From Microvirga lenta (GTDB lineage: Bacteria; Pseudomonadota; Alphaproteobacteria; Rhizobiales; Beijerinckiaceae), in NCBI RefSeq assembly GCF_020532555.1, contig NZ_JAJBBR010000005.1, positions 186,001 through 250,000 of the forward strand: a DNA stretch of 64,000 nt, written 5' to 3'. Below are positions 46,393-54,715 of the stretch, piece by piece. The position numbers and the translations under genes were made by a program. The notes below the pieces were generated by a model. The model searched no databases, was not told where the DNA came from, and was given only the letters and a program-made list of their open reading frames with translations. Every line of letters begins with the position of its first letter. Positions within the stretch are counted from its first letter, which is position 1.

Positions 46393-46641
46393 GTGCCTCG
46401 TTACTTCTTCAATCTTCGATACGGACATCTCCATGTCCTCGATTCGCGGGGCGAGACCTGCTCGGACCCGGGAGAAGCGCTGGAGCACGCCGTCGTCGCC
46501 GTGCTCGACCTGATCACCAAGGAAGGACGCTTCCGCAACTGGGCGCGCTGGTCCATCGAGATCGAGGACGAGAACCGCAGGCGCGTCGCCACCCTGCCCT
46601 TCACCCTCGTCCTGAAATCGCACCGCCAGCCCGGCGAATGA
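46393..46641 (+). CDS. DUF6894 family protein
   Basis: The 82-residue protein begins with the hallmark PRYFFNLRYGHLHVLDSRG and ends in the WSIEIEDENRRRVATLPFTLVL strand pattern of DUF6894, a family of small proteins very common in Rhizobiales and of unknown function. The start is a GTG at 46393, since homologues start directly before PRYFF. It follows the small hypothetical gene by 5 bp. It is convergent with the flavoprotein gene. Confidence 0.88.
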   Translation: MPRYFFNLRYGHLHVLDSRGETCSDPGEALEHAVVAVLDLITKEGRFRNWARWSIEIEDENRRRVATLPFTLVLKSHRQPGE

Positions 46642-46678
46642 CGCTGCGGAACACCCGTCGAACGCAGCGGCCGGGGCC

Positions 46679-47857
46679 TCAGGCCACCTGCCCCGCGCAC
46701 CAGCCCGACGACCAGGCCCATTGAAAATTGTAGCCGCCGAGCCAGCCGGTCACGTCCACCACCTCGCCGATGAAATAGAGCCCCGGCACGGCCTTGGCCT
46801 CCATGGTGCGGGAGTCGAGCTCGCGCGTGTCCACGCCGCCCAGCGTCACTTCCGCCGTGCGGTACCCTTCCGACCCGGCCGGTTTGAAGCGCCACTGGTT
46901 CACGGCGCCCTCGATCCGCCGCAGATGCTTGTCGGAATAATCCGCGAGATTGGCGGGGCCCGGCTCGCCCTCGGCGATAAGCTGTGCCAGGCGCTTGGGA
47001 AGGAAGGCGGAGAGCGCGGTCTGCAGGGCCTGACGCCCGTTGCGGGAGCGGGCGGCCCGCAGCTCCTCGAACAGGTCGACCTGCGGCAGCATGGAAACCG
47101 TGATTTCCCCGCCCTCGCGCCAATAGGACGAGATCTGCAGGATCGCCGGACCGCTCAGGCCCCGGTGCGTGAACAGCATCGCCTCCGCGAAGCGGGTCTT
47201 GCCGCAGGCCACCACCGCGTCCACCGCCACACCCGCCAGGGGCTTGAGCCGCTCCAGCATGGTGGGCTCCAGGGTCAGGGGGACGAGGGCCGGCCGTGTC
47301 TCCGTGACCTTCAGGCCGAACTGCGCCGCGAGATCGTATCCGAAGCCGGTCGCGCCCATCTTCGGAATGGACTTGCCCCCGGTGGCGACCACGAGGGACC
47401 GGCACCCGATCATTCCGTGCGAAAGGCCGAGACGGAATCCCTCCGCCGTCTTCTCGACCGTCTCCACGTGCGTGGAAAGGCGCAGCTCCGCCCCGTGGAG
47501 CTTCATCTCCGACAGCAGCAGATTGACGATCTGCGTCGAGGGGCCGTCGCAGAAGAGCTGGCCCAGGGCCTTCTCGTGATAGGCGATGCCGTGGCTCTCC
47601 ACCAGGGCGATGAAATCGCGCTGGGTGTACCGGCGCAGGGCCGAAATGGCGAAGCTCGGGTTCTGCGACAGGAAGTTCTGCGGAGCGGCATGGAGGTTTG
47701 TGAAGTTGCACCGCCCCCCGCCGGAGATGCGGATCTTCTCGCCCGGCTTGGCGGCATGGTCGACGACCAGCACCGAACGGCCGCGCTTTCCGGCCTCGAT
47801 GGCGCACATCATGCCGGCCGCGCCGGCCCCGATCACCACCACATCGAACACATCCAC
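46679..47857 (-). CDS. BaiN/HI0933-family NAD(P)/FAD-dependent oxidoreductase
   Basis: The 392-residue flavoprotein has the N-terminal FAD motif DVVVIGAGAAGMMCAIEAGKRG, the family signature GEKIRISGGGRCNFTN, LVVATGGKSIPKMGATGFGYDLA, and the C-terminal GLYFIGEVVDVTGWLGGYNFQWAW. Reactions differ among members; the reaction here is unknown. The start is a GTG at 47857 with AAGGAAG seven bases upstream; the open frame continues upstream without similarity. Confidence 0.93.
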   Translation of the reverse strand: MDVFDVVVIGAGAAGMMCAIEAGKRGRSVLVVDHAAKPGEKIRISGGGRCNFTNLHAAPQNFLSQNPSFAISALRRYTQRDFIALVESHGIAYHEKALGQLFCDGPSTQIVNLLLSEMKLHGAELRLSTHVETVEKTAEGFRLGLSHGMIGCRSLVVATGGKSIPKMGATGFGYDLAAQFGLKVTETRPALVPLTLEPTMLERLKPLAGVAVDAVVACGKTRFAEAMLFTHRGLSGPAILQISSYWREGGEITVSMLPQVDLFEELRAARSRNGRQALQTALSAFLPKRLAQLIAEGEPGPANLADYSDKHLRRIEGAVNQWRFKPAGSEGYRTAEVTLGGVDTRELDSRTMEAKAVPGLYFIGEVVDVTGWLGGYNFQWAWSSGWCAGQVA

Positions 47858-48078
47858 CAGAGAGCTTCCTTCAATGACGTCCCACAGGCCCCGGACGGGA
47901 GAGTTCCGTAATGCAGGGAAAGACGACCTTGCAAGTTTGCGCATCCGGCCTGCGCCAATGCGTCCGCCGCAGCACCGGCCGAACGAGCGTCTTCCCCCGC
48001 AGAATATAGGTTTTCCGAAACGGGCCGATCCGCCGTCTTCCTTCGGGCTGAAAGCAAAAATGCAAGAAAAAATGATTC

Positions 48079-48103
48079 GGAACGACTCAAATAGAGTCGC
48101 GTT
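48079..48103 (+). promoter_or_regulatory. EcfG-type promoter of ku-ligD
   Basis: GGAAC (48079-48083), 16 bases, then CGTT (48100-48103) matches the general-stress sigma consensus exactly. The predicted start near 48110 leaves a leader of about 70 nt to the Ku ATG. The rest of the 324-bp region upstream (47858-48078) shows nothing further. Confidence 0.75.
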
Positions 48104-48151
48104 TGATTCGAACCTGCGGCGGATTGAATCAGCGATGAGTCGAAACGACTC
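48083..48151. repeat. Paired CGACTC/GAGTCG dyads upstream of ku
   Basis: CGACTC-N5-GAGTCG (48083-48099) lies inside the EcfG spacer, and GAGTCG-AAA-CGACTC (48137-48151) lies in the leader. The half-sites are identical but in opposite order. Related GATTCG/GATTGAATC words fall between them. Confidence 0.6.
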
Positions 48152-48181
48152 TCGTGTCCAAGTATAGTTCGGAGTATTACT

Positions 48182-49075
48182 ATGGCGGCACGGGCAATCT
48201 GGAAAGGCTACTTGAAGCTATCGCTGGTTTCCTGCGCGGTGGCCATCTATCCGTCGACCAATTCATCGAGCCGGATCCGTTTCAACACCCTCAACCGCAA
48301 GACCGGCAATCGCGTCCAGCGGCAATATATCGATTCCGAGACCGGGGAGCCGGTCGAGCCGGAAGATCAGGTGAAGGGCTACAAGGTCGGCAAGGGCAGC
48401 TACATCCTCGTGGAGGACGAGGAGCTCGACGCGCTCAAGCTCGAGAGCACGCATACCATCGATATCGAGGCCTTCATTCCGCGCGACGAGGTGGACGAGC
48501 GCTATCTCGACACCTCCTACTACATCGCCCCCGACGACCGGGTGGCGCAGGAGGCCTTCGCGGTCATCCGCGACGCCATCCGCGACAAGGGCATGGCGGG
48601 CCTGGGCCGCCTCGTGATGGCGCGGCGCGAAAGGCTGCTTCTGCTGGAACCCCTCGACCAGGGACTGATGGGAACCACGCTGCATTCCGCGGCAGAGGTC
48701 CGGGACGAGAGCAGCATCTTCGACGAGATCCCGGAGATCAAATACCCGAAGGAGATGCGCGACCTCGCGGCCCACATCATCGAAGGCAAGACCGCCCATT
48801 TCGACCCGAAGATGTTCGAGGACCGCTACGAGAACGCGCTGATCGAGCTCGTGCGCTCCAAGCAGGACGGTCATGGGACGAAAGCCGTCTCCGCGCCCAA
48901 GCCGTCGAACGTGGTCAACCTGATGGACGCCCTGCGCAAGAGCATCGAGGCCGAGAAGCCTGCGGCGAAGAAGGCAAAGCCCTCGGAACGCAAGAAGGCG
49001 GCACCCGGCGGGCGCAGTTCCGCCAAGGCGCGTTCGGGCGCAGGTCGCTCCAAGAGCATGAAGCGCGCGAGCTGA
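48182..49075 (+). CDS. ku: Non-homologous end joining protein Ku
   Basis: The 297-residue protein begins with the canonical bacterial Ku segment AARAIWKGYLKLSLVSCAVAIYPST and continues with the Ku core (IRFNTLNRKTGNRVQRQYID, PDDRVAQEAFAVIRDAI, GLGRLVMARRERLLLLEP). It ends in a Lys/Ala-rich tail of about 50 residues that should bind DNA. It binds double-strand ends and recruits LigD, encoded 4 bp downstream. The ATG at 48182 has GGAG seven bases upstream. The EcfG promoter upstream suggests induction in stress or stationary phase. Confidence 0.96.
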   Translation: MAARAIWKGYLKLSLVSCAVAIYPSTNSSSRIRFNTLNRKTGNRVQRQYIDSETGEPVEPEDQVKGYKVGKGSYILVEDEELDALKLESTHTIDIEAFIPRDEVDERYLDTSYYIAPDDRVAQEAFAVIRDAIRDKGMAGLGRLVMARRERLLLLEPLDQGLMGTTLHSAAEVRDESSIFDEIPEIKYPKEMRDLAAHIIEGKTAHFDPKMFEDRYENALIELVRSKQDGHGTKAVSAPKPSNVVNLMDALRKSIEAEKPAAKKAKPSERKKAAPGGRSSAKARSGAGRSKSMKRAS

Positions 49076-49079
49076 CCTC

Positions 49080-51644
49080 ATGGCGAAAGGCAACTCCGCA
49101 AAGCGGCCGCGCGCGGTGTCTAAGCGCGCGCATGAGCCGGGCTCGCTCAAGACCTATGACGCCAAGCGCGACTTCTCCGTCACCACCGAGCCGCGAGCGA
49201 AGCGAACGAAGGTGAAGGGCAACCGCTTCGCGGTGCAGAAACACGCGGCACGACGCCTGCATTTCGATCTCCGCCTCGAACTCGACGGCGTCCTGAAGAG
49301 CTGGGCCGTCACCCGTGGCCCGAGTCTCGTTCCGGGCGAGAAGCGCCTGTCGATCCATACCGAGGACCATCCCCTCGAATACCTCACCTTCGAGGGCGTC
49401 ATTCCCGCCGGTCAGTATGGCGGCGGCACCATGATTGTCTGGGACGAAGGCCGCTGGCTGCCCGAGGGCGACCCACACAAGGCCTACGCCGAGGGCCGCC
49501 TGACCTTCACCCTCGAAGGCCGGCGCCTGAAAGGTCGCTGGCATCTCGTTCGCACGCGCCCGAAACCGCGCGAGACGAAGGAGCAATGGCTGCTGCTGAA
49601 ATCCGAGGACGAACACGCCCGCGCGCCGGGCGCGCCCGAGATCGTGGAGGAGGAAGCGGCCTCGATCCGTTCCGGGCGCACCATCGAGGAGCTGGCGCGC
49701 GAGGGCGAATTGCGGATCGATCACCGCAACCGCATCGAGGTGGAGGCATCCCGGCCGGACGCCAGGAGGAAGACGGCGAAGATCGCCGGCGCCAGAAAGG
49801 CGATCCTGCCGCCCTTCGTCGAACCGAGCCTCGCCAAGCTGGTGGCGAGCGCGCCCACGGGTCCGCACTGGCTGCACGAGATCAAGTTCGACGGCTACCG
49901 CATCCAGGCGCGCATCGACGGCGGCAAGGTCCGCCTGCTCACGCGGAAAGGACTGGACTGGACGAGGAAGTTCTCGTCCATCGCCGAAGCCCTGAAGGAG
50001 CTGCGCCTGCCCTCCGCGCTGATCGACGGCGAGATCGTGGTGGAGGACGAGAGCGGCGTCTCCGACTTCTCGGCCCTGCAGCAGGACCTGTCGACCGGCC
50101 GCACGGATCGCATGATCTTCTACGCTTTCGACCTGCTCTATCTCGACGGGCAGGACCTGCGTCAGGTCCCGCTGCAGGACCGCAAGGCGCTTCTGCAGCT
50201 CGCGCTTGACGATCTGCCGGAAGGGGGCACGATCCGGTTCAGCGAACACATCGCCGAGGACGGCGCTTCTCTCATCCGCCACGCCTGCCGCATGGGACTG
50301 GAGGGCATCGTCTCCAAGCGGGCGGACCAGCCCTACAAATCCGGGCGCGGCGAGCATTGGCTCAAGAGCAAGTGCACCCAGCGGCAGGAATTCGTCGTTG
50401 CAGGCTACGTCCCCTCCTCCACCAGCCGCAAGGCCGTGGGCTCCCTGGTCCTGGGCTACTACGACGGCAAGGACCTCGTGCATGTCGGCCGCACCGGAAC
50501 CGGCTTCACGGCCGCGACCGCGCGTTCGCTCTGGGCGCAGATCAGCGCCCTCGAAATGCAGGCGTCGCCATTCCACGCACGACTCTCCGCGGAGGCGCGG
50601 CGCAACGTGCGGTGGATGCGGCCCGAACTCGTGGCGGAGGTCGAGTATCGCGGCTGGACCCATGACGGGCATCTGCGTCATGCGGCCTTCAAGGGCCTGC
50701 GGGAGGACAAGGACCCGCGCGAGGTGGTGCGCGAGGACGGGACCGTAAGCGCGCCTCCCGCGACCTCATCGCCAGCGCTCGCATCGGCGCGGCTCACCCA
50801 TCCCGATCGCGTATTGTGGGAGGACGAGGGCCTGACCAAGCTGGGGCTGGCGGAATTCTACACCGAAATTGCGGACTGGATCCTGCCGCACATCGTCGAC
50901 AGGCCGCTCTCGCTCCTGCGCTGCCCATCGGGCTCCCACAAGGAATGTTTCTTCCAAAAGCACGCCTGGGCCGGGCTGGACGAAAGCCTCGTGCAGCGGG
51001 TGAGCATCGGCGACGACGAGGTGCTTGCCATTCGCGACCTGCGCGGCTTTCTCGCCCTGGTGCAGGCCGGCGTGCTTGAAATCCACCCTTGGGGGTCGAA
51101 GCTGAAAGCCGCCGAAAAGCCCGACCGGATCGTTTTCGATCTCGATCCGGGGGAGAACGTCGCGTGGCCGGCGGTGGTGGAGGGAGCACAGGAGGTGCGC
51201 CAGCGCCTGAAGGATCTGGGCCTCGAAAGCTTCGTGAAGACGACCGGCGGCAAGGGGCTGCACGTGGTGGTCCCCGTCAAGCCGAGGGCCGGCTGGGACG
51301 CGACGAAGGCCTTCGCCGAACGCGTCGCCCTGGCCATGGCGAAGGATGCGCCGGATCGCTACACCGCGAGCCTGGCGAAGCGCGCCCGTGAGGGCCGCAT
51401 CTTCATCGACTATCTCCGCAACGGTCGCGGGGCGACGGCGGTGGCGCCCTATTCCACGCGGGCGCGCTCAGGCGCACCCGTGTCGACGCCCCTGTCCTGG
51501 AGCGAGCTTCCGAGCCTGCAGAACGGATCGCACTACCGCGTCGCCAACCTGGCCGGGCGCCTGCAGCACATGGGCGAAGACCCGTGGCACGAGTTGACGG
51601 CCGTTTCGCAGTCCCTGACGGAACGCCTCATCCGGCGTCTGTAG
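49080..51644 (+). CDS. ligD: Multifunctional DNA ligase D (phosphoesterase-ligase-polymerase)
   Basis: The 854-residue protein has the domain order phosphoesterase, ligase, polymerase. The phosphoesterase part (about 40-180) shows HAARRLHFDLRLELDG and PAGQYGGGTM. The ATP-dependent ligase (about 255-540) has the nucleotidyl Lys269 in HEIKFDGYR and EGIVSKRADQPYKSGR. The polymerase/primase (about 560-845) has the metal pair Asp687/Asp689 in FDLDPG. It trims, fills and seals DNA ends held by Ku. No strong ribosome site is seen, so translation may depend on that of ku. Its end overlaps the next, convergent gene by 17 bp. Confidence 0.97.
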   Translation: MAKGNSAKRPRAVSKRAHEPGSLKTYDAKRDFSVTTEPRAKRTKVKGNRFAVQKHAARRLHFDLRLELDGVLKSWAVTRGPSLVPGEKRLSIHTEDHPLEYLTFEGVIPAGQYGGGTMIVWDEGRWLPEGDPHKAYAEGRLTFTLEGRRLKGRWHLVRTRPKPRETKEQWLLLKSEDEHARAPGAPEIVEEEAASIRSGRTIEELAREGELRIDHRNRIEVEASRPDARRKTAKIAGARKAILPPFVEPSLAKLVASAPTGPHWLHEIKFDGYRIQARIDGGKVRLLTRKGLDWTRKFSSIAEALKELRLPSALIDGEIVVEDESGVSDFSALQQDLSTGRTDRMIFYAFDLLYLDGQDLRQVPLQDRKALLQLALDDLPEGGTIRFSEHIAEDGASLIRHACRMGLEGIVSKRADQPYKSGRGEHWLKSKCTQRQEFVVAGYVPSSTSRKAVGSLVLGYYDGKDLVHVGRTGTGFTAATARSLWAQISALEMQASPFHARLSAEARRNVRWMRPELVAEVEYRGWTHDGHLRHAAFKGLREDKDPREVVREDGTVSAPPATSSPALASARLTHPDRVLWEDEGLTKLGLAEFYTEIADWILPHIVDRPLSLLRCPSGSHKECFFQKHAWAGLDESLVQRVSIGDDEVLAIRDLRGFLALVQAGVLEIHPWGSKLKAAEKPDRIVFDLDPGENVAWPAVVEGAQEVRQRLKDLGLESFVKTTGGKGLHVVVPVKPRAGWDATKAFAERVALAMAKDAPDRYTASLAKRAREGRIFIDYLRNGRGATAVAPYSTRARSGAPVSTPLSWSELPSLQNGSHYRVANLAGRLQHMGEDPWHELTAVSQSLTERLIRRL

Positions 51645-51894
51645 GGCTCTCTGCGGCTTGGTTTCGGTCGGGTGAAGCGGGCTTCTCGGCAATGCGCGCA
51701 TTGCGCCAGCCCAGAACCTCCGCCTCGATCGCGTCGCCGGTTCGCCCGTTGATCCATTTCCCGTCGGCGCGCTCGCATGGAAAGGGAATGAGATAGGTTC
51801 CCACATGGTCCTCGCACAGCAGCTCGACGAAGCATCCCGAGGGCGGGTCGCGATCCGTCACGAATTCGTTCAGTCGCTCGCTGCGCGTCGCCAT
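51628..51894 (-). CDS. Small hypothetical protein
   Basis: The 88-residue protein has a compact centre (GCFVELLCEDHVGTYLIPFPCERADGKW) with three cysteines and a hydrophilic tail. No family is recognised. It starts 3 bp after the stop of the next upstream small gene, so both should be one transcript. Its 3' end overlaps ligD on the other strand. Confidence 0.65.
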   Translation of the reverse strand: MATRSERLNEFVTDRDPPSGCFVELLCEDHVGTYLIPFPCERADGKWINGRTGDAIEAEVLGWRNARIAEKPASPDRNQAAESPTDAG

Positions 51895-51897
51895 CGC

Positions 51898-52098
51898 TCA
51901 GCGGACGCGCTTGATGCTGGCGATGGCGCCCGCGGGAATGAGCCCCTGATCCTGCTGCTCCTTCGCGATGAGGTTCACGCGCAGATCGTCGACCCCCTTG
52001 CTGTGCCCTTCCGACCAGAGATAGGCCGTGCGTCCGTCCGTGTAGGTGACGAGGAACATGACCGACTTCGCGGGAGCGGATTTGTGGAACGTGTACAT
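51898..52098 (-). CDS. Small hypothetical protein
   Basis: The 66-residue protein starts MYTFHKSAPAKSVMFLVTYTDG and has a beta-rich look; no family is recognised. The ATG at 52098 has GAGG five bases upstream, whereas an ATG at 52122 has no ribosome site. It is the first gene of a two-gene unit and lies just downstream of the cold-shock gene terminator. Confidence 0.62.
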   Translation of the reverse strand: MYTFHKSAPAKSVMFLVTYTDGRTAYLWSEGHSKGVDDLRVNLIAKEQQDQGLIPAGAIASIKRVR

Positions 52099-52151
52099 CA
52101 CACCCTCAATCGTGGGTGACATGAAGCGGGTTTCACCGGCCTCATGCCAAG

Positions 52152-52178
52152 CAAAAAGCCGCCCCTGACGGGGCGGCT
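52152..52178 (-). terminator. Rho-independent terminator of the cold-shock gene
   Basis: On the minus strand AGCCGCCCC and GGGGCGGCT form a nine-bp perfect stem with a GTCA loop (52178-52157), followed by TTTTGC. It lies about 38 bp after the cold-shock protein stop. Confidence 0.93.
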
Positions 52179-52215
52179 CCAGAAGATGGCGCAGATCACC
52201 TACGCCGGTTCGTGC

Positions 52216-52425
52216 TCAGGCCGTCTGGATGTTGTTGACGGCGACCTTGCCGCTGCGACGATCCTCGGCGGTGTCGAAGGACACCTTCTGGCCTTCGCGA
52301 AGGCCGCGGATGCCGGCGCGCTCGAGAGCGGTGGCGTGGACGAACACGTCCTTGTCGCCGTTGTCCGGCTGGATGAAGCCGAAGCCCTTTTGGTCGTTGT
52401 AGAATTTCACGGTGCCCGTGTTCAT
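52216..52425 (-). CDS. Cold-shock protein (CspA family)
   Basis: The 69-residue protein is a single cold-shock domain with RNP1 (KGFGFIQP) and RNP2 (DVFVHATAL). It binds single-stranded RNA and DNA. The ATG at 52425 has AGGAAT six bases upstream; a frame from 52443 would add residues not seen in the family. The 222 bp upstream is a likely promoter and long leader. In it AGGCGTAAC occurs twice (52542-52550 and 52589-52597), and GTTAC/GTAAC forms a dyad at 52582-52597. Confidence 0.96.
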   Translation of the reverse strand: MNTGTVKFYNDQKGFGFIQPDNGDKDVFVHATALERAGIRGLREGQKVSFDTAEDRRSGKVAVNNIQTA

Positions 52426-52647
52426 GGGATATTCCTCAGTCATGTGTCAGTGCACGTGGGCGCAAGGGCGTGGCAACGCACGGCCTCGAACCCGGTTCGT
52501 CGATGTTTGGAAGAGTGTCTGAACGTGCGCCTGGCATGCCAAGGCGTAACAGCCCGATTGTCCGGCCAAATGTCGATAAATGTTACATAGGCGTAACGGC
52601 GGCGGAATACAAGGGAAGCCTGCGTATTCCACCGCCATTGCGCCGCA

Positions 52648-53736
52648 TCAGGGCCAGCGCGCCTCTACGGTTTCGCCTGTCGGCGCCGCGACGCGGGACC
52701 GTCTCGCCCGATGCACGGCTCGCTCCACGGCCTCGATCACCAGATCCGGCGCCGATTGGTGGCCCATATGGCCGATGCCCGGCATTTCCACGAATTCGCT
52801 GCCCGGGACATCGTGATGCAAGCGCTCGGAATGGCGTTCTATATCCACGATCCGGTCACCCGCGCCCGCGACGATCACGAGCGGAGCCGTGATCTCGTGG
52901 TAGCGGTGCTGGAGCTTGGCGGCCGACGGGATCATCAGCGCGACGTCCTCCGAGGCCGCGCGCAGGTGCGACGGCCTGAGGACCAGCTCCCGGGGGAAGT
53001 GCCGTGCGAAATGCTCCGGAACGGGTGCGGGATCGAAGATCTTGTCGAAGATCTGCGGAAGCATGAGGCTCGAGGTCACGGGCGCGATGGTATGGCGTAT
53101 CACGTCGCCGACCACGGGAACGGCAGGCGGCGAGACGAGCAGCACATCCGCCCGCGGGGTCGGGTAGAAGTAGCCGGATTCCAGAACGAGGCTCTCCACG
53201 AAAGTGGGGAAATCCACGGCAAGCGCCGCTGCGACCATGGCGCCCCAGGAATGGCCGAGCACGTGGGCCCGCTCGACCCCGAGGCGTTGAAGCGCATCAT
53301 GCATCAGCTTCGCCTGCGCCTGCGGGGTCCAGAGGCGGCGCGGGCGCGAGCTGTAGCCGAAGCCCGGGCGCTCGATCACGATCACCCGGTAGCGCTTGGC
53401 GAGTTCGTCCACCATGCCGCAGATCAGGAAATCCTGCATGAGCGAGCCGTTGCCGTGAATGAGCGCAAGCGGTTCGCCCTGCCCGCGCTCGATGTAGTGC
53501 AGGCGGACGCCGTTGACGTCGATGAAGCGGCCGATGGGCGGGTGCAGCCGCTCCGCCTCCTTGGAACGTCGATGCACGTAGAGCGCCGTGGCGCTCAGGG
53601 CCGCCGCCACTCCGCCGATCAGGGCCGGCGCAAGCCATGATCCGGAGGCCGGACGCGAACGCCCTGCGCGGTCGTGCTCTCGCGAGCCCCGCATCCCATG
53701 CGCGGTTTTAGCCCTCGTCCTGTTCATGTCCTGCAC
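52648..53736 (-). CDS. Membrane-anchored alpha/beta hydrolase
   Basis: The 362-residue protein has a basic N-terminal tail, one membrane helix (about 35-55), and an alpha/beta hydrolase domain: LALIHGNGSLMQDF, the nucleophile Ser in LGHSWGAMVAAAL, the acid in AGAGDRIVD, and the catalytic His in MPGIGHMGHQ. The substrate is unknown. The start is taken as a GTG at 53736 because GGAG stands seven bases upstream; an ATG at 53727 is the alternative. Confidence 0.9.
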   Translation of the reverse strand: MQDMNRTRAKTAHGMRGSREHDRAGRSRPASGSWLAPALIGGVAAALSATALYVHRRSKEAERLHPPIGRFIDVNGVRLHYIERGQGEPLALIHGNGSLMQDFLICGMVDELAKRYRVIVIERPGFGYSSRPRRLWTPQAQAKLMHDALQRLGVERAHVLGHSWGAMVAAALAVDFPTFVESLVLESGYFYPTPRADVLLVSPPAVPVVGDVIRHTIAPVTSSLMLPQIFDKIFDPAPVPEHFARHFPRELVLRPSHLRAASEDVALMIPSAAKLQHRYHEITAPLVIVAGAGDRIVDIERHSERLHHDVPGSEFVEMPGIGHMGHQSAPDLVIEAVERAVHRARRSRVAAPTGETVEARWP

Positions 53737-53933
53737 GACGTCTCTCCTTGGCCATCAAGGATAGACAACGCGGAACACCGGCGGCAGTTGCTCACTTTTG
53801 CGGGAGGTGCTGGACATGGCACCCCGATGTGAGGATCTTGCCGTGTCGCTTCGCCGATGAATGACCGCCACGATCATCCTCCCCGCCCGCTCGACACGAG
53901 CACGATTTTGCCGGCAACAGAGATTCCGCCTTC

Positions 53934-54371
53934 ATGCCCTCCTTTGCCGAATACGGCGCCCTCTTCACCGCTGCCTTTCTTTCGGCCACCCTGTTCCCGT
54001 TCCAGTCGGAAGCGGTGCTCTTCGCCATGCTTCTCTCGGAGCGCTACTCGGAATGGCTGTTGATCGCGGTGGCGAGCGTCGGCAACACGCTGGGATCGGT
54101 GGCGAACTGGTTCCTCGGGCGGTTCCTCGCCCATTTCGAGGGGCGGCGCTGGTTTCCGGTCAAGCGCGAGCAGATGAAGAAGGCGGAGGGCTGGTATCAT
54201 CGCTACGGCCGCTGGACGCTGCTCCTGAGCTGGATGCCCGTCATCGGCGACCCGCTCACGCTGGTGGCGGGGGTCCTGCGGGAGCCCCTGCCCGTCTTCA
54301 TCCTTCTCGTTGCGGTGGCCAAGACGGCCCGATACCTGACGGTCGGGGCGCTGAGCCTCGGCTGGATGTGA
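53934..54371 (+). CDS. YqaA/DedA family membrane protein
   Basis: The 145-residue protein has the SNARE-associated/VTT fold pattern of YqaA: FLSATLFPFQSEAVLFAML, VGNTLGSVANWFLGRF, and then RYGRWTLLLSWMPVIGDPLTLVAGVLR, with the conserved Arg and Pro/Gly-Asp motif. Four membrane segments are expected. DedA-related proteins move lipid carriers across the membrane. The gene is convergent with a small hypothetical gene (9 bp apart) and has no strong ribosome site. Confidence 0.9.
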   Translation: MPSFAEYGALFTAAFLSATLFPFQSEAVLFAMLLSERYSEWLLIAVASVGNTLGSVANWFLGRFLAHFEGRRWFPVKREQMKKAEGWYHRYGRWTLLLSWMPVIGDPLTLVAGVLREPLPVFILLVAVAKTARYLTVGALSLGWM

Positions 54372-54380
54372 GCCGGGGGC

Positions 54381-54626
54381 TCAAGGCCCCTGAACGCTCG
54401 CCCAGATCTCCTCCAAATGCTCCGGTTCGAGCACGTGCCCCGAAGCCGCGCGGATCACCGCGTGCTTGCCGGCCGGAGCCTCCTCGTTCATGGCCCAATG
54501 CACCGCTTCGCGCAGGGACGGGAACTCCCGGGCATCGCCCCAGTCGCGCTGCCTGTCGCCCTTGGATGCGCCGACGGTCTCGTAATGCAGCTGGGCCGGG
54601 GCATTCAAATCCGATTCTGTGAGCAT
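54381..54626 (-). CDS. Small hypothetical protein, probable stress gene
   Basis: The 81-residue acidic protein (REAVHWAMNEEAPAGKHAVIRAASGHVLEP in its middle) is soluble and matches no family I recognise. GGAGGCGAG stands upstream of the ATG, and a perfect EcfG-type promoter (GGAAC-N17-CGTT) lies 39 bp before it, which makes it a credible stress-induced gene. Confidence 0.72.
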   Translation of the reverse strand: MLTESDLNAPAQLHYETVGASKGDRQRDWGDAREFPSLREAVHWAMNEEAPAGKHAVIRAASGHVLEPEHLEEIWASVQGP

Positions 54627-54664
54627 GAAAGTCTCGCCTCCGGCTGTTCACGATCCGCCATGCC

Positions 54665-54690
54665 AACGGAATGCATGGCGCTGTCGTTCC
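54665..54690 (-). promoter_or_regulatory. EcfG-type promoter of the 81-residue protein gene
   Basis: On the minus strand GGAAC (54690-54686), 17 bases and CGTT (54668-54665) match the EcfG consensus. The implied start near 54657 leaves a 30-nt leader. Confidence 0.68.
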
Positions 54691-54715
54691 GAGGCGACTG
54701 CCGCTGGGGAAGGGA

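Noticed and set aside
48103..48121. tRNA T-loop-like GATTCGAACC upstream of ku
   Set aside because: The flanks do not pair into a T-stem and no acceptor or anticodon arms are found.
52475..52499. EcfG-like CGAAC-N16-CGTT before the cold-shock gene
   Set aside because: The first -35 base is wrong and cold-shock genes normally use the housekeeping sigma factor; too weak to list.
53767..53791. EcfG-like GCAAC-N16-CGTT before the alpha/beta hydrolase gene
   Set aside because: A mismatch at a key -35 base and no supporting evidence.
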